64,000 nt of DNA from Hymenobacter daecheongensis DSM 21074 (GTDB taxonomy: Bacteria > Bacteroidota > Bacteroidia > Cytophagales > Hymenobacteraceae): positions 1-64,000 of the forward strand of contig NZ_FQYN01000011.1 in assembly GCF_900141805.1 (NCBI RefSeq), given 5' to 3'. Under the pieces are notes generated by a model. That model was not told the origin of the DNA. It did not search any database and was given only the letters and a program-made list of their open reading frames with translations. A program made the translations under genes and the position numbers. This document shows positions 25,001-34,282 of this stretch, one piece after another (the stretch's first letter is position 1; every line of letters begins with the position of its first letter).

Positions 25001-27286
25001 ATGTCTAGCCAACCACCCAGGGCTGCACCCAACACCCAGAACGTCGGGCTGATTTTCGCCCTGCTACTGCTGGCCATCATCGGCGGCGAGTATTACACGC
25101 TGCTTCATCGTGACGAGGTAGCCCAGGCCCGCGCCGTGCAGCTCACCCAGCCCGAGATAAAGGCCCTTACTCCCAAAGAAAAACTAGCCGCCCGGATTGC
25201 CGCCATCAACGAGCGCCAGCGGCAGCGCAAGATTGCCAAGGCGCAGCTCGAAGCCAGCCAGGTGGTAGGGGAGGGGGGCGCACAGGCTGCCGTGTCCGCG
25301 ACTCACGCCACCGACCAGGCGCTGAGTAAAAGCGTGGCCCGCGCCGAGGCCGTAGCGAAGGCGGGCCAGGGGTTCAAGTCGAAGCTTCTGGTGAAAGCAG
25401 CCAAGTTCTACGGACCGGCCGGGGTATGGCTACGGGCACTGCTACTGCTGGCAGGCCTCGTGCTGGTGTTCGTGCAGAAGGCCCCGGCCACGGTGCCGGG
25501 CAAGCTAAAGCGCAAGCCCATCAATCAAAAGGCATTCCGCGTGGTGGCCGGAGTAGGCGCGGCCGTGTTCCTGATTGCCGGCTACGTGCTGCTGAATATG
25601 CACCACTACACGCCCGGCTTTATCACGTTCGGGTATCCGGGTGCCGCCGCGGCCGTATTGGCCAGCGGTGGGCTGGTAGGGCTGCTGTGGGCCACTACCA
25701 AGCGCCCGGCCTTCGGGCTGACCACCGAGCGCAAGAAGACAGAAACGCCGGACGGCATCTATTTCCGCACGGCGGATGGCGGTTGGATAACCATTGCCAA
25801 CCCGTACCGGGGCACGCTGGTACTGGGCGGGGCCGGTGCGGGCAAGACCTTTTCGATAGGGGAGCCGATGGTAGAGCAGTTTGCCTACAAGAACTTCGCG
25901 GGCCTCATCTACGACTTTAAGTTTCCGGTGCTGGCGGAAACCGCGCAGAAAGCGTTGGTTCTGGCCGAGCGCCAGCGGGAGAAAGAGAAGCAGCAGGCGG
26001 CCAAGTATGCCGGCAGCATAATGGGCAAGGCCACGGCTAAGCTGACCACTGCCGAGCAGGAGCAGGACGAGCCGCCGGTACAGCTGCACATCATCAACTT
26101 CCGGGACCTGACGCGCAGTGAGCGGGTGAACCCGCTGCGGCCCGATGATATGCCCGTCGTGGCTTTTGCCGAGGAATACAGCCGGGCTATCATCAATAAC
26201 CTGAATCCATCCAGCATCCGCAAGATGGAGTTCTTCGATACCAGCGCCGTGGCGTATCTGACCAGCATCATCTGGTTTTACCGCAAGCACTACCCGGCGC
26301 TGTGCACCATTCCCCACGTCGTCGCCACGGCGATGCACGACGACTTTAAGCACGTCCTAAGTATGCTCGATACGGACCTGGAGAGTGGCGACCTGGCCAG
26401 GTCCATTATTACCGGCGTGAAGCAGAAAGCGGAGAAGCAGATAGCCGCCGTAGTGGGCACGCTGCAGGTGATTCTAACCCGGATTAACAGCCCGCAAATC
26501 GTGTGGGTGCTGACGCCCAACGAGGCGGAGGGCGAAGGCTTCTCGCTCAATCTGAATGACCCGAAGGCCCCTAAGCTACTGTGCATCGGCAACGACCCCA
26601 CCCTGAAGGAGACATTCTCGCCGGTTGTGTCGTGCGTGATAACGGTCGCGCTAAAGCTGATGAACCAGCAGCGCAAGCACCGCAGCTACGTCTTTCTCGA
26701 CGAGGCCGCGACCATCTACGTGCCCGGCTTGGAGGTGATTCCGGCCACGGCCCGTAGCAACAAGGTGGCGATGGTGTACATGACGCAGGACCTGAGCCAG
26801 ATGACGGATGCCTACGGCAAGGAGAAGATGCAAGTGATGGTGTCGAACCTGAACAACCAGTTTTTCGGCAAGGTGAACTCGCTGGAAACGGCCAAGTTCA
26901 TTTCGGAGCTAGTAGGCCGCGAGGACAAGGAAATGATAAGCACCAGCACCGGCACGAGCCAGGGCGGTACCGGCAGCCGCAACAGCAGCTCTAATCAAAG
27001 CACCAGCTACCAGGAGCGCAACCTCGTCCGGGTGCAGGATACCATTGGCTTGCAGCAGGGGGAGTTCATCGGGCAGACGGTGGAAACCGAGAGCACCTTT
27101 TTCCAAGGTACTATCACCCGGCCCGAGTGGACGGGGGAGCAGTTTCCCTTGCACCCGATGGTGAGCTTTGGCGGACCAGACGACGACCCGGAGAAGGCCC
27201 TGGCCGACGCGGTGCAGGAAAATTTCATGCGGGTGCGCCAGGAGGTGCGGGATACGTTGGCCCTGCACGTAAATACCTTAGCATGA
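25001..27286 (+). CDS. VirD4/TraG-type coupling protein
   Basis: 761 aa. Membrane segments lie at about residues 10-28, 145-162, 185-202 and 212-230. The Walker A GGAGAGKTFS is at about residue 276 and the Walker B region is YVFLDEAATI. The C-terminal region ends with an acidic PDDDPEKALADAV segment. It couples the relaxosome, and protein substrates, to the secretion channel in the inner membrane. It is encoded with the mob genes, 28 kb from the tra operon. Confidence 0.88.
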   Translation: MSSQPPRAAPNTQNVGLIFALLLLAIIGGEYYTLLHRDEVAQARAVQLTQPEIKALTPKEKLAARIAAINERQRQRKIAKAQLEASQVVGEGGAQAAVSATHATDQALSKSVARAEAVAKAGQGFKSKLLVKAAKFYGPAGVWLRALLLLAGLVLVFVQKAPATVPGKLKRKPINQKAFRVVAGVGAAVFLIAGYVLLNMHHYTPGFITFGYPGAAAAVLASGGLVGLLWATTKRPAFGLTTERKKTETPDGIYFRTADGGWITIANPYRGTLVLGGAGAGKTFSIGEPMVEQFAYKNFAGLIYDFKFPVLAETAQKALVLAERQREKEKQQAAKYAGSIMGKATAKLTTAEQEQDEPPVQLHIINFRDLTRSERVNPLRPDDMPVVAFAEEYSRAIINNLNPSSIRKMEFFDTSAVAYLTSIIWFYRKHYPALCTIPHVVATAMHDDFKHVLSMLDTDLESGDLARSIITGVKQKAEKQIAAVVGTLQVILTRINSPQIVWVLTPNEAEGEGFSLNLNDPKAPKLLCIGNDPTLKETFSPVVSCVITVALKLMNQQRKHRSYVFLDEAATIYVPGLEVIPATARSNKVAMVYMTQDLSQMTDAYGKEKMQVMVSNLNNQFFGKVNSLETAKFISELVGREDKEMISTSTGTSQGGTGSRNSSSNQSTSYQERNLVRVQDTIGLQQGEFIGQTVETESTFFQGTITRPEWTGEQFPLHPMVSFGGPDDDPEKALADAVQENFMRVRQEVRDTLALHVNTLA

Positions 27287-27318
27287 GGGGTAAAAATTGC
27301 TGCTGAATAACCCGAAAA

Positions 27319-27352
27319 AGGGCTAAAAAGCGACGTTCAAGCCCTGTTTTTC
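27319..27352 (+). terminator. Weak terminator after coupling-protein gene
   Basis: AGGGCT (27319-27324) pairs with AGCCCT (27340-27345), followed by GTTTTTC. Confidence 0.45.
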
Positions 27353-27388
27353 GTTTAAGTGATATCCACTCTCTCTTACCAGAATTCT

Positions 27389-27640
27389 ATGCAAGTACCT
27401 ACGTTTGCCCCCGCCGCCGCCGGCTTAACGCCCGAGCAGCTGAGCGCCCGCCAGGAGCGGGAGCGCCACGCCTCCAACTCGGTTTCTATTCTGATGAGCA
27501 ACGGCCCCGCGCCCAGCGAGGAGGTAATGGCCCTGATGCAGCGCTACGTCGATGGGGAACTGACCTTAGACCAGGTGGACGAGTTGAACCGCGCCCGCCT
27601 GCAGGCCAAGTACGGCACGCCGGCAGCAACTGAGCAGTAA
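27389..27640 (+). CDS. VbhA-like antitoxin for the Fic protein
   Basis: 83 aa from the ATG at 27389. Residues 24-75 follow the layout of Bartonella VbhA: a first helix (RQERERHASNSVSILMSNG), an acidic turn (PAPSEEV) and MQRYVDGELTLDQV, close to VbhA's MERVVVGELETSDV. The class I antitoxin motif is S/T-x-x-x-E-G/N. The best match here is SILMSN, in which the inhibitory Glu is replaced by Ser. It ends 18 bases before the Fic gene. Confidence 0.75.
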   Translation: MQVPTFAPAAAGLTPEQLSARQERERHASNSVSILMSNGPAPSEEVMALMQRYVDGELTLDQVDELNRARLQAKYGTPAATEQ

Positions 27641-27658
27641 CCCATAAGCACCAAGCGA

Positions 27659-29068
27659 ATGGCAGCCAACGACAAGTTCAGCGACGAAAACGGGATACTA
27701 CTCAACAAATTCGGCATCAAGGATGCCGAAGTGCTACGGCAGGTGGAGAATGACAGCGCCTTGCCCAAGCTGGCCAAACTCAATGAGTCGGGCGGCATCC
27801 AGGGCAGGCAGTTTGACCATGCCCACTTGAAAGAGCTACACAAAAAGCTTTTTGAGGACGTGTACCACTGGGCCGGTGAGACGCGGGCCGACCGGGGATT
27901 TCAGGGTAACAAGGCCACCTACGTTACCGGCTTCAAGGAAACTATGACCTATGCCCCGCATAAGGAGATTGAGCAGCGGCTAGGGGCCATCGGGGAGCAA
28001 CTGGGTAAGGAGAACGGCTTGAAGGGCTTGGACCAGGACAAGTTCACCGAGCGGGCTGCCTACTACATGGACCAGTACAACCACACGCATGCTTTCCGCG
28101 AGGGCAACGGCCGCACCCTGCAGGCAATGGTTACCCAGTTGGGCAAGGAAGCCGGCTACCAGGTGGACTTTGGGAAAATCTCACCCGAAGTGCTGAACCG
28201 TAGCCGCGACGAGGCGATGGTACGGCTGTACCCCCCCGCCGAGGCTGATAAGAACCTCAAGCCACTCCGGGAAATGTTGCAGCAGATAACGACGCCGGCA
28301 CCGGGAGCCGCGGCCGAGAAGCTGCGCGACCCCAGCCTGGCCGCCGCGACCCCGGAACTGTCGTCGGCAATGAAGGCAATGGATGCCCGGCGGGAACTGG
28401 AGGTGACGGGCTACCGGGCCGCAAACGTCATTGCCAATATTCCCGGCCATGGCAATTACGACCAGGGCGTAAAGCTGGCCCAGCGGGTTTCAGCGGTTAC
28501 CCATGACCCCGCCGCCATCAAAGGCCCCGGCATTATTGAAATGCAGCTGGCCGCTGACAAGATTTTGAAGCATCCGGGCATGAAGGACATGACGTTGGAC
28601 TTGGAAGACGCCAGGCGGTTGCGGGCTTCGTCGGTGCAGGTGGCGCAGCTGGCCGAGGGCAAGGAACTGGTGACACCCCAGCGGCCGCAGCAAGCCGCAG
28701 TACCGGCCGCCGCTGAGCGCACGGCCAACCCGGCTGCCATCGTGCCCAAAACCCACGAGGAGGCCCAGCCACTCTTTATCAAAGCCGCCCGCGAGGTAGC
28801 CAGGGGCTTGGAGGAAAACGGCAAGGGACTCGATGCCGCCCGCCTGCGGGAGGTAGCCAGGTTTGTGGAGCGCAGCCCGGCTATTGCGGGCATGAACCAG
28901 GAAAATGCTCACAAGGCCATGCAGGCCGCTGGCAGCATCCCGAGCCTGAGCAGCAACAAGTACACCGACGAACTGCGTAATTCCGTCAGCGTGCTGGAAA
29001 AACCACCTAAAATGAATGAGCGCAGCGGCCCCAGCGCCGGCCGCGACAGCGGCGGAATTGAACGCTAA
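27659..29068 (+). CDS. Fic-domain toxin with long C-terminal helical domain (VbhT-like)
   Basis: 469 aa. Residues 35-210 form a Fic domain. The motif HAFREGNGR (about residues 143-151) has all catalytic positions of H-x-F-x-(D/E)-G-N-G-R, so AMPylation activity is expected. The flap region is probably YAPHKEIEQRL. Residues 225-440 are helical and charged, unlike stand-alone Fic toxins and similar in layout to Bartonella VbhT and Bep effectors, whose C-terminus is a secretion signal. It lies after the coupling-protein gene and its antitoxin. Delivery through the conjugation channel is inference. Confidence 0.82.
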   Translation: MAANDKFSDENGILLNKFGIKDAEVLRQVENDSALPKLAKLNESGGIQGRQFDHAHLKELHKKLFEDVYHWAGETRADRGFQGNKATYVTGFKETMTYAPHKEIEQRLGAIGEQLGKENGLKGLDQDKFTERAAYYMDQYNHTHAFREGNGRTLQAMVTQLGKEAGYQVDFGKISPEVLNRSRDEAMVRLYPPAEADKNLKPLREMLQQITTPAPGAAAEKLRDPSLAAATPELSSAMKAMDARRELEVTGYRAANVIANIPGHGNYDQGVKLAQRVSAVTHDPAAIKGPGIIEMQLAADKILKHPGMKDMTLDLEDARRLRASSVQVAQLAEGKELVTPQRPQQAAVPAAAERTANPAAIVPKTHEEAQPLFIKAAREVARGLEENGKGLDAARLREVARFVERSPAIAGMNQENAHKAMQAAGSIPSLSSNKYTDELRNSVSVLEKPPKMNERSGPSAGRDSGGIER

Positions 29069-29088
29069 TCCTACCTAACCACCCGACC

Positions 29089-29304
29089 ATGCAGGACGAC
29101 GAGCTAAGCTTTATGGAGGATATGATAGCCGGTACCGAGTTGCTGATGTGCAGCACTTGCGGCGAGGAAACGCTCCATGCCCACGATGAGGTACTGGATG
29201 TGTCGCCCGTTGCCACGGAGTTGAAAATGCAGTGTACCTGCTGCCAAACCACTCGGACGTGGACGGACTGGACACCGCCTCATAAACGGGCTCAATCAAA
29301 CTAA
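29089..29304 (+). CDS. Small zinc-ribbon-like protein
   Basis: 71 aa with two Cys pairs, CSTC at about residue 21 and CTCC at about 49, spaced as in a zinc ribbon. Acidic first 20 residues. Starts 20 bases after the Fic gene and ends directly before a terminator, so it is the last gene of the mobilisation and toxin operon. Function unknown. Confidence 0.6.
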   Translation: MQDDELSFMEDMIAGTELLMCSTCGEETLHAHDEVLDVSPVATELKMQCTCCQTTRTWTDWTPPHKRAQSN

Positions 29305-29340
29305 AAAGAGGTCCTGCTATTTATAGCAGGACCTCTTTTT
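29303..29340. terminator. Strong bidirectional terminator
   Basis: Perfect 17 bp stem (29303-29319 with 29324-29340), AAAAAGAGG outward to CCTCTTTTT, loop TTTA. Separates the plus-strand mobilisation operon from the minus-strand defence operon. Confidence 0.9.
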
Positions 29341-29415
29341 AGTTGAGTCAAAAGCCGCAATTTGCGATAGTAGACACTGCAGGAGTTAGAAAGGCCAAAG
29401 TTTTGAGGCCATCCA

Positions 29416-32400
29416 TTATGACTTCAATTGTCGAAGTTCATCTGTACTGATAAAGAAGCCTTGCAGACGCTGAATACGCCCTTCCTGACGGAGTAGCATA
29501 TCGCCGTAACCAATTAGGTCTTCTGCTCCGCCCTCATCCAAAATGATGCGGCTGTCGATTCCAGAGGTGAGTTGAAAAGCTACTCGGCAGAGAAGGTTTG
29601 CCTTCAGATTTCCAAATATCACTTTTGCATCCGGGCGTTGCGTGGCAATGATAAGGTGAATGCCTACGCTCCTCGCTCTTTGGGCAACTCGGCCGAGGAG
29701 CATATCAAATGCATCCCGTTGCTTTTTGTCCATGATGCCGGACAAGTCAGCAAACTCATCAATAACCACTATCACGTAAGGCATCGCGATTTGCGGTTGA
29801 GTTTTGTGCAGGTCTTGAATATCCCGGCATCCATGCTCAACTAGTATATCGGTGCGACGTTCTAGTTCAATGTTGAGCAGGTCCTGTAACACGTCCAGTG
29901 CCTGTTGCTTATCAGTCAGAATTTCACCGTTGTAGAGGTGAGGTGACGAGCTAAAATAGTTAAAATCAGTCCGCTTGGGGTCAATCAGGACAATTTTTAA
30001 CTCGTCTGGGGTATTCAGCTTCGTAAGCGAAACAATGATGCTATAGAGGAACATTGTTTTGCCCGAGCGCGAGGTACCCCCAACCAACATGTGGGGAAGA
30101 AGCGGGATGCTAAGCCACGGTACGTCGCCATCGGGGGCAACACCAGCAGGGAAAGAAATGGGAGCCAATTCTTGCTTCTTTTTTGCGCTGATTGCCAGAA
30201 CATCCTTCAACAAAACAGCCTGTGGGTCAGGACGAGGAATATCTACGGCGATGTACCCCCGCAGATTGTAGATTACGGGCGGCTTTTCTAACTCCATCTC
30301 CCGTTGCAAATCCAGCGCTCTTGCTTGAATCTTGTTGAGTTGCTGGCCCACGCGGGTTACTATCTTGAAGCGGATGATAGTAGGTCCTACATCGGCTAGT
30401 TGCGGGTCAATGGGTTTTTTCGGAGTCTGCCCAAAATTCTGTAGAGCACGGTATAGCGCCGCGGCCAGTGCATCTAAGTCAGCCGTGGATTTGACGGATT
30501 GGGTAGGCTCAGCAGTTTCTTCCTCAATCAACGGTTCTTCCGGAACAGTAGGAGCAGAATTGCCTCCATTGGCCGGGGCTATAGGTGCATCCGGTGCCGG
30601 GGTGGCACCGGTCACTATCGAATCATCTTCATCCTGCTTCTCAGGAGCATCAGACTTTTTAGGTGCAACAACAGGGTCTGCAACTATAACAGTAGGTTTT
30701 AGGGTAGGCATTGCGACTACCTGCGTTCCTTTCGACGGCGCTTTTGCGGGTGCTGTAACCGTGACCGTAGGCAGATTAACTGGATTGGCCCAGTCGCTGC
30801 CAAGCAACTTTTTCACATCCGATTCGCCCAGCCGCACACGGTGTACGGGTAAGCGGTCAACTGCATTCTGCGCGTTGGCATCAGCTGGTACTATGGTTTC
30901 TTTACGTTCGATGTTATCCTCAAAGGCAACTTCAATCAACATGAGATTGACTTCAATTTTACCTTCTTTGAGCAACAACTCACCATCTAGGGTATCATTC
31001 AAAAGTTGAATCCAGTTCCCCCATTCTTTGGTCGTGACCCCTTCTTTAGGGAACGTAAGTTGACCCTCTCTGAATAGTTGTTCACGCAGTAGTTCACGCC
31101 GACAGTCGGTTAGCAAATCACCGCCTTTGCCCTCAAGTACAGGAAATAGTGCCCGCGCTACAGCGCGTAGCTGTTCGCCCGGATGCCCGTCTCCTTCTAT
31201 GTTGGCTCCGACTTTATAGGACTTGACTTCAATTAGGTCGATGCTTAGACGCCCATCTTTCAAGCGGCGCATGCCCAGCAAATCGTTTCGGCGGTCAGAA
31301 TCACGCTTTTCCAGCCAACGCTTGGCTAGTTCGGAATCTAGGCTAACTGTCAGATGTCGTGGGTCATTGCCGGCGAGTGCCAAATACCAACCCAAGGCTA
31401 CTGCTAAACCAAACTGCCCTTTCAGTTCAGGCGGGGAAAATCCGCCCACACCGGTATCACTGATTGTTTTGAAAAGACCGGTTTCACCCACAGTTTCCAA
31501 ACGCTTCAGTAAGCGCAATACCCCCGCCGCATCCGGCTGGTAGTTCAGTTCCCGCAGCATGTATTCGACGCCTTTGACGAAGCGTTTGGGGTAGTGAGTT
31601 ACTACCACGTCCCCATCAATGCCTCCTTCACGGGCCAACACTTGTGCTCCCTCAACGCCGGTTGCTCCCGCCAGCAGCATGAAGACGGCGTGAGGCATCA
31701 GGATGGTCTGACTTCCATTGTTCTCTTGCTGAACTAAAGTCCCTGATAGTTCCTGCTGCGGCTGTCCCCCCAGCGCAGCGGCGAGGGCATGGTAGGAGCC
31801 AAAGGGCTGGCTAGCGCCGTTGCTTGAACCTTGCTGACTGCGAGGCTGCAGGCTGATAGTCTTCTTAAACTGATTAAACTGAAGCAGTCGCGGCAGACTA
31901 AGGGGATGGATGTTACTTGCTTGGCGACCGATACGGGTTGGCTGCAAATAGCGCTGCCCTGGCAATACCAGTATGTGTACCGGGTTTTCAACTAACCACG
32001 GAACAATCTCATCGGCATCAACCGCCGGTTTCAGTTCAGGAGTAACCAAGCCCTCGCTGATAAAGCTGTTCAAGCCATCTAACTTGATAGGCGTATCCGG
32101 GTGATGGGTGATAATTAATTGAACATGCTCGAAAGGAGTATGCCCTTTTTTAGCTGCGAAAAGATGCCTCAGAACTTCGGTTACGCGCTCAAGGCTTTCT
32201 GGATGATGTAGGAAGAGGCGGAGATATTGACGTACCGGAGGGTAGAGTATTGCAATCTTCTCAGCAGCCCGTTCCAGCAAGCGAATGCTTACAGTAACGT
32301 TTACTAGCCCCGCAGGACGATATACCGCCCAAGAACCCAGACGGTCAGCGTATGCCAACGCGGTGTCAGTATAAGCCTCATCAATGGGGAGCATTAGGGC

Positions 32401-34242
32401 TCTCAGAGGCTCTGCAAAAAGGCTAAGCCGACCAATCAATAACCGCAATTCGGCCGCGTTGCCAGCTAGTACCTCATCCGCTAGCTCAATGTTTTTCCAT
32501 AAAATTAGCGGATGGAAGGGGGCTAACAATCCTGCTCGTCCCCCTACGCCATCACGTACTTCCACCAGGTCCAGGCGCAGCAGTAGCCCCCCCAATAGTT
32601 GGGCACCATCTTCCTGTTGTAGTTGGGCGAAGTGGCTGCTAATGTGCTCCATTAACCCTTCGTAAGCGGCTACTGTATCACGGGCCGCTTGTAGGATATC
32701 AGGCTGAGCCAGTAAAGTAGTAAGGGGGGCAGCCGTAAGCATATCGGCCACTGGGACCAATTGTGCCCTACACTCCAAGTAGTATTCAAGCCGCGAAATA
32801 CCTTCAAAACCGGGTGGAAGGAGTTCTTCAGCCGTCGTTAAGTATTCACGCAACTGGCTCAACCACGTTGCATCAAAAATGGGATTAGCAGCGGGCAACC
32901 CTTCAGATAAGGATGCCAATGCTTCTTCTAAAGAGGTAGCTTGCCCTACCGTAATGATTCCGCCAAAACGCTGGGTATCCAATAACTCTTCCGTCAAAAG
33001 CAGGGCTCCAGGTTCCGTGCGATGGTCACACTCCGTCCGGATTCCAATAAGCATATTGCTTCCTTCCGGCTCCTTTCGCAAGGCGGAAAAAAGCTTGGTC
33101 ACTTCCTGGTCCCAACTTTCAGCATAGCGGGGGTCAGATGCAATTGCTAAGACCGCTTCATCGAGTAGCCCCTCTCGGAAGGACTCCCGAAGTGGTTTTC
33201 CACCAGACGGACCGCCCCCAGGAGGAGTGGGCCGAATTGGCTCAGGCTCAGGTTCGGGTTCAGGCTTGGGTTCGGGCTCAGGATTTGGTCCTGGCCCTGG
33301 TCTTGGTTCCGGCTCTGGTTCGGGCTCTGGTTCGGGCTCAGGCTCAGGCTCAGGCTCGGGCTCCGGTTGTGGATTGGGGGGTGGGTTTACCGGGGGAAGG
33401 CTGCTTTCCCCAAACAGCATTTTCACCGCTTCAAACTTAAACCCTTCCAATTGGGAAGATAGCTCAGCAGCTGGGTCCAATTTGCGAAAACGACCATAGC
33501 TCTCCCGGAGCAGGTCCGTAATCGGATTGCCTGCATCTGCAGCTTTACGGTACGTATCGTAAGCCTTGTCAACATCCTCTGAGTCGCGCAGTAGCAACCG
33601 CCCGGTTAGTGTTGCATTCAGTTCCAGGCGTGGCGCTATTTCTGCAACGGTGGTCCGATAGTCGTTGAATAGGACAGGGTCTGGTAGCAGTTCAAGTATG
33701 TGCAAAGCCTCCCGTGGCTCGGCACCTCCCTCTCTATAGACCTCATTGTAAAACTGAATCAGTGCCCCAAGTTCGGTTGGTGACTTCATAGTCGCCAACA
33801 CCTCCCACAGGGAGCGCGAGGGCGTGTTAGTCGATTTTGCCTTGCCCTTACGGGCTATTTCCCGGACAATTTTTTCAACGCTTAGAATTCCGTAATCCCG
33901 CAGCGAGTTCATACGGGGCTCGGTTTTTAGCACAATGACTAACCTGCGCGCTTTGTCGGACAACTCCAAGTCGTTGCGCATCTCCACAGCGTGAGTTGCC
34001 GTCAATCCAAAGTGTGGGCCAACCAAAGACTGAAGGGCCAAGGTCTTTGTTGGGTCGGCGCCCACGACAGTTACATAGTACCTGCTATCATCTGCTAGCC
34101 TACGCAGTAATTCGGGTAACCAATCCGTAGTCGGTAACGGCAAATTAGGGAGCAGTAGCCCAGTTGGTGTTATAGGGTACTCCTGTTCAAGCAGTTCAAA
34201 TAGAGTAGCGAAGAGTATATCGTTCGAGGGCATCACAGGCAC
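29416..34242 (-). CDS. Giant PD-(D/E)XK + FtsK-motor protein, DptH/DndH-like
   Basis: 1608 aa, last gene of a three-gene defence operon. Residues 1-280 are helical. Residues about 288-340 are a Pro-Glu repeat linker. At about 985-1010 RNDLLGMRR is followed by LSIDLIEVKSY, which fits the D...(D/E)xK core of a PD-(D/E)XK nuclease. From about 1340 an FtsK/SpoIIIE-type motor follows: Walker A GGTSRSGKT (about 1390), LIDPKRTDFNYF, Walker B YVIVVIDEFADL and IIATQRPDAKVI. This architecture matches the DNA phosphorothioation-dependent restriction protein DptH (DndH). I saw no dndABCDE genes in the window. Confidence 0.75.
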   Translation of the reverse strand: MPVMPSNDILFATLFELLEQEYPITPTGLLLPNLPLPTTDWLPELLRRLADDSRYYVTVVGADPTKTLALQSLVGPHFGLTATHAVEMRNDLELSDKARRLVIVLKTEPRMNSLRDYGILSVEKIVREIARKGKAKSTNTPSRSLWEVLATMKSPTELGALIQFYNEVYREGGAEPREALHILELLPDPVLFNDYRTTVAEIAPRLELNATLTGRLLLRDSEDVDKAYDTYRKAADAGNPITDLLRESYGRFRKLDPAAELSSQLEGFKFEAVKMLFGESSLPPVNPPPNPQPEPEPEPEPEPEPEPEPEPEPRPGPGPNPEPEPKPEPEPEPEPIRPTPPGGGPSGGKPLRESFREGLLDEAVLAIASDPRYAESWDQEVTKLFSALRKEPEGSNMLIGIRTECDHRTEPGALLLTEELLDTQRFGGIITVGQATSLEEALASLSEGLPAANPIFDATWLSQLREYLTTAEELLPPGFEGISRLEYYLECRAQLVPVADMLTAAPLTTLLAQPDILQAARDTVAAYEGLMEHISSHFAQLQQEDGAQLLGGLLLRLDLVEVRDGVGGRAGLLAPFHPLILWKNIELADEVLAGNAAELRLLIGRLSLFAEPLRALMLPIDEAYTDTALAYADRLGSWAVYRPAGLVNVTVSIRLLERAAEKIAILYPPVRQYLRLFLHHPESLERVTEVLRHLFAAKKGHTPFEHVQLIITHHPDTPIKLDGLNSFISEGLVTPELKPAVDADEIVPWLVENPVHILVLPGQRYLQPTRIGRQASNIHPLSLPRLLQFNQFKKTISLQPRSQQGSSNGASQPFGSYHALAAALGGQPQQELSGTLVQQENNGSQTILMPHAVFMLLAGATGVEGAQVLAREGGIDGDVVVTHYPKRFVKGVEYMLRELNYQPDAAGVLRLLKRLETVGETGLFKTISDTGVGGFSPPELKGQFGLAVALGWYLALAGNDPRHLTVSLDSELAKRWLEKRDSDRRNDLLGMRRLKDGRLSIDLIEVKSYKVGANIEGDGHPGEQLRAVARALFPVLEGKGGDLLTDCRRELLREQLFREGQLTFPKEGVTTKEWGNWIQLLNDTLDGELLLKEGKIEVNLMLIEVAFEDNIERKETIVPADANAQNAVDRLPVHRVRLGESDVKKLLGSDWANPVNLPTVTVTAPAKAPSKGTQVVAMPTLKPTVIVADPVVAPKKSDAPEKQDEDDSIVTGATPAPDAPIAPANGGNSAPTVPEEPLIEEETAEPTQSVKSTADLDALAAALYRALQNFGQTPKKPIDPQLADVGPTIIRFKIVTRVGQQLNKIQARALDLQREMELEKPPVIYNLRGYIAVDIPRPDPQAVLLKDVLAISAKKKQELAPISFPAGVAPDGDVPWLSIPLLPHMLVGGTSRSGKTMFLYSIIVSLTKLNTPDELKIVLIDPKRTDFNYFSSSPHLYNGEILTDKQQALDVLQDLLNIELERRTDILVEHGCRDIQDLHKTQPQIAMPYVIVVIDEFADLSGIMDKKQRDAFDMLLGRVAQRARSVGIHLIIATQRPDAKVIFGNLKANLLCRVAFQLTSGIDSRIILDEGGAEDLIGYGDMLLRQEGRIQRLQGFFISTDELRQLKS
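33222..33380 (-). repeat. Hexanucleotide repeat encoding a Pro-Glu linker
   Basis: On the plus strand it is GGCTCA/GGTTCG/GGCTCT repeats with a longer variant in the middle, and on the coding strand they give alternating Pro-Glu. It is an in-frame flexible linker in the giant motor protein and a likely site of length change. Confidence 0.85.
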
Positions 34243-34282
34243 TGTAAAAGCGAAAAGGAGAGTAAAAAAGCCAATTTGCTGG

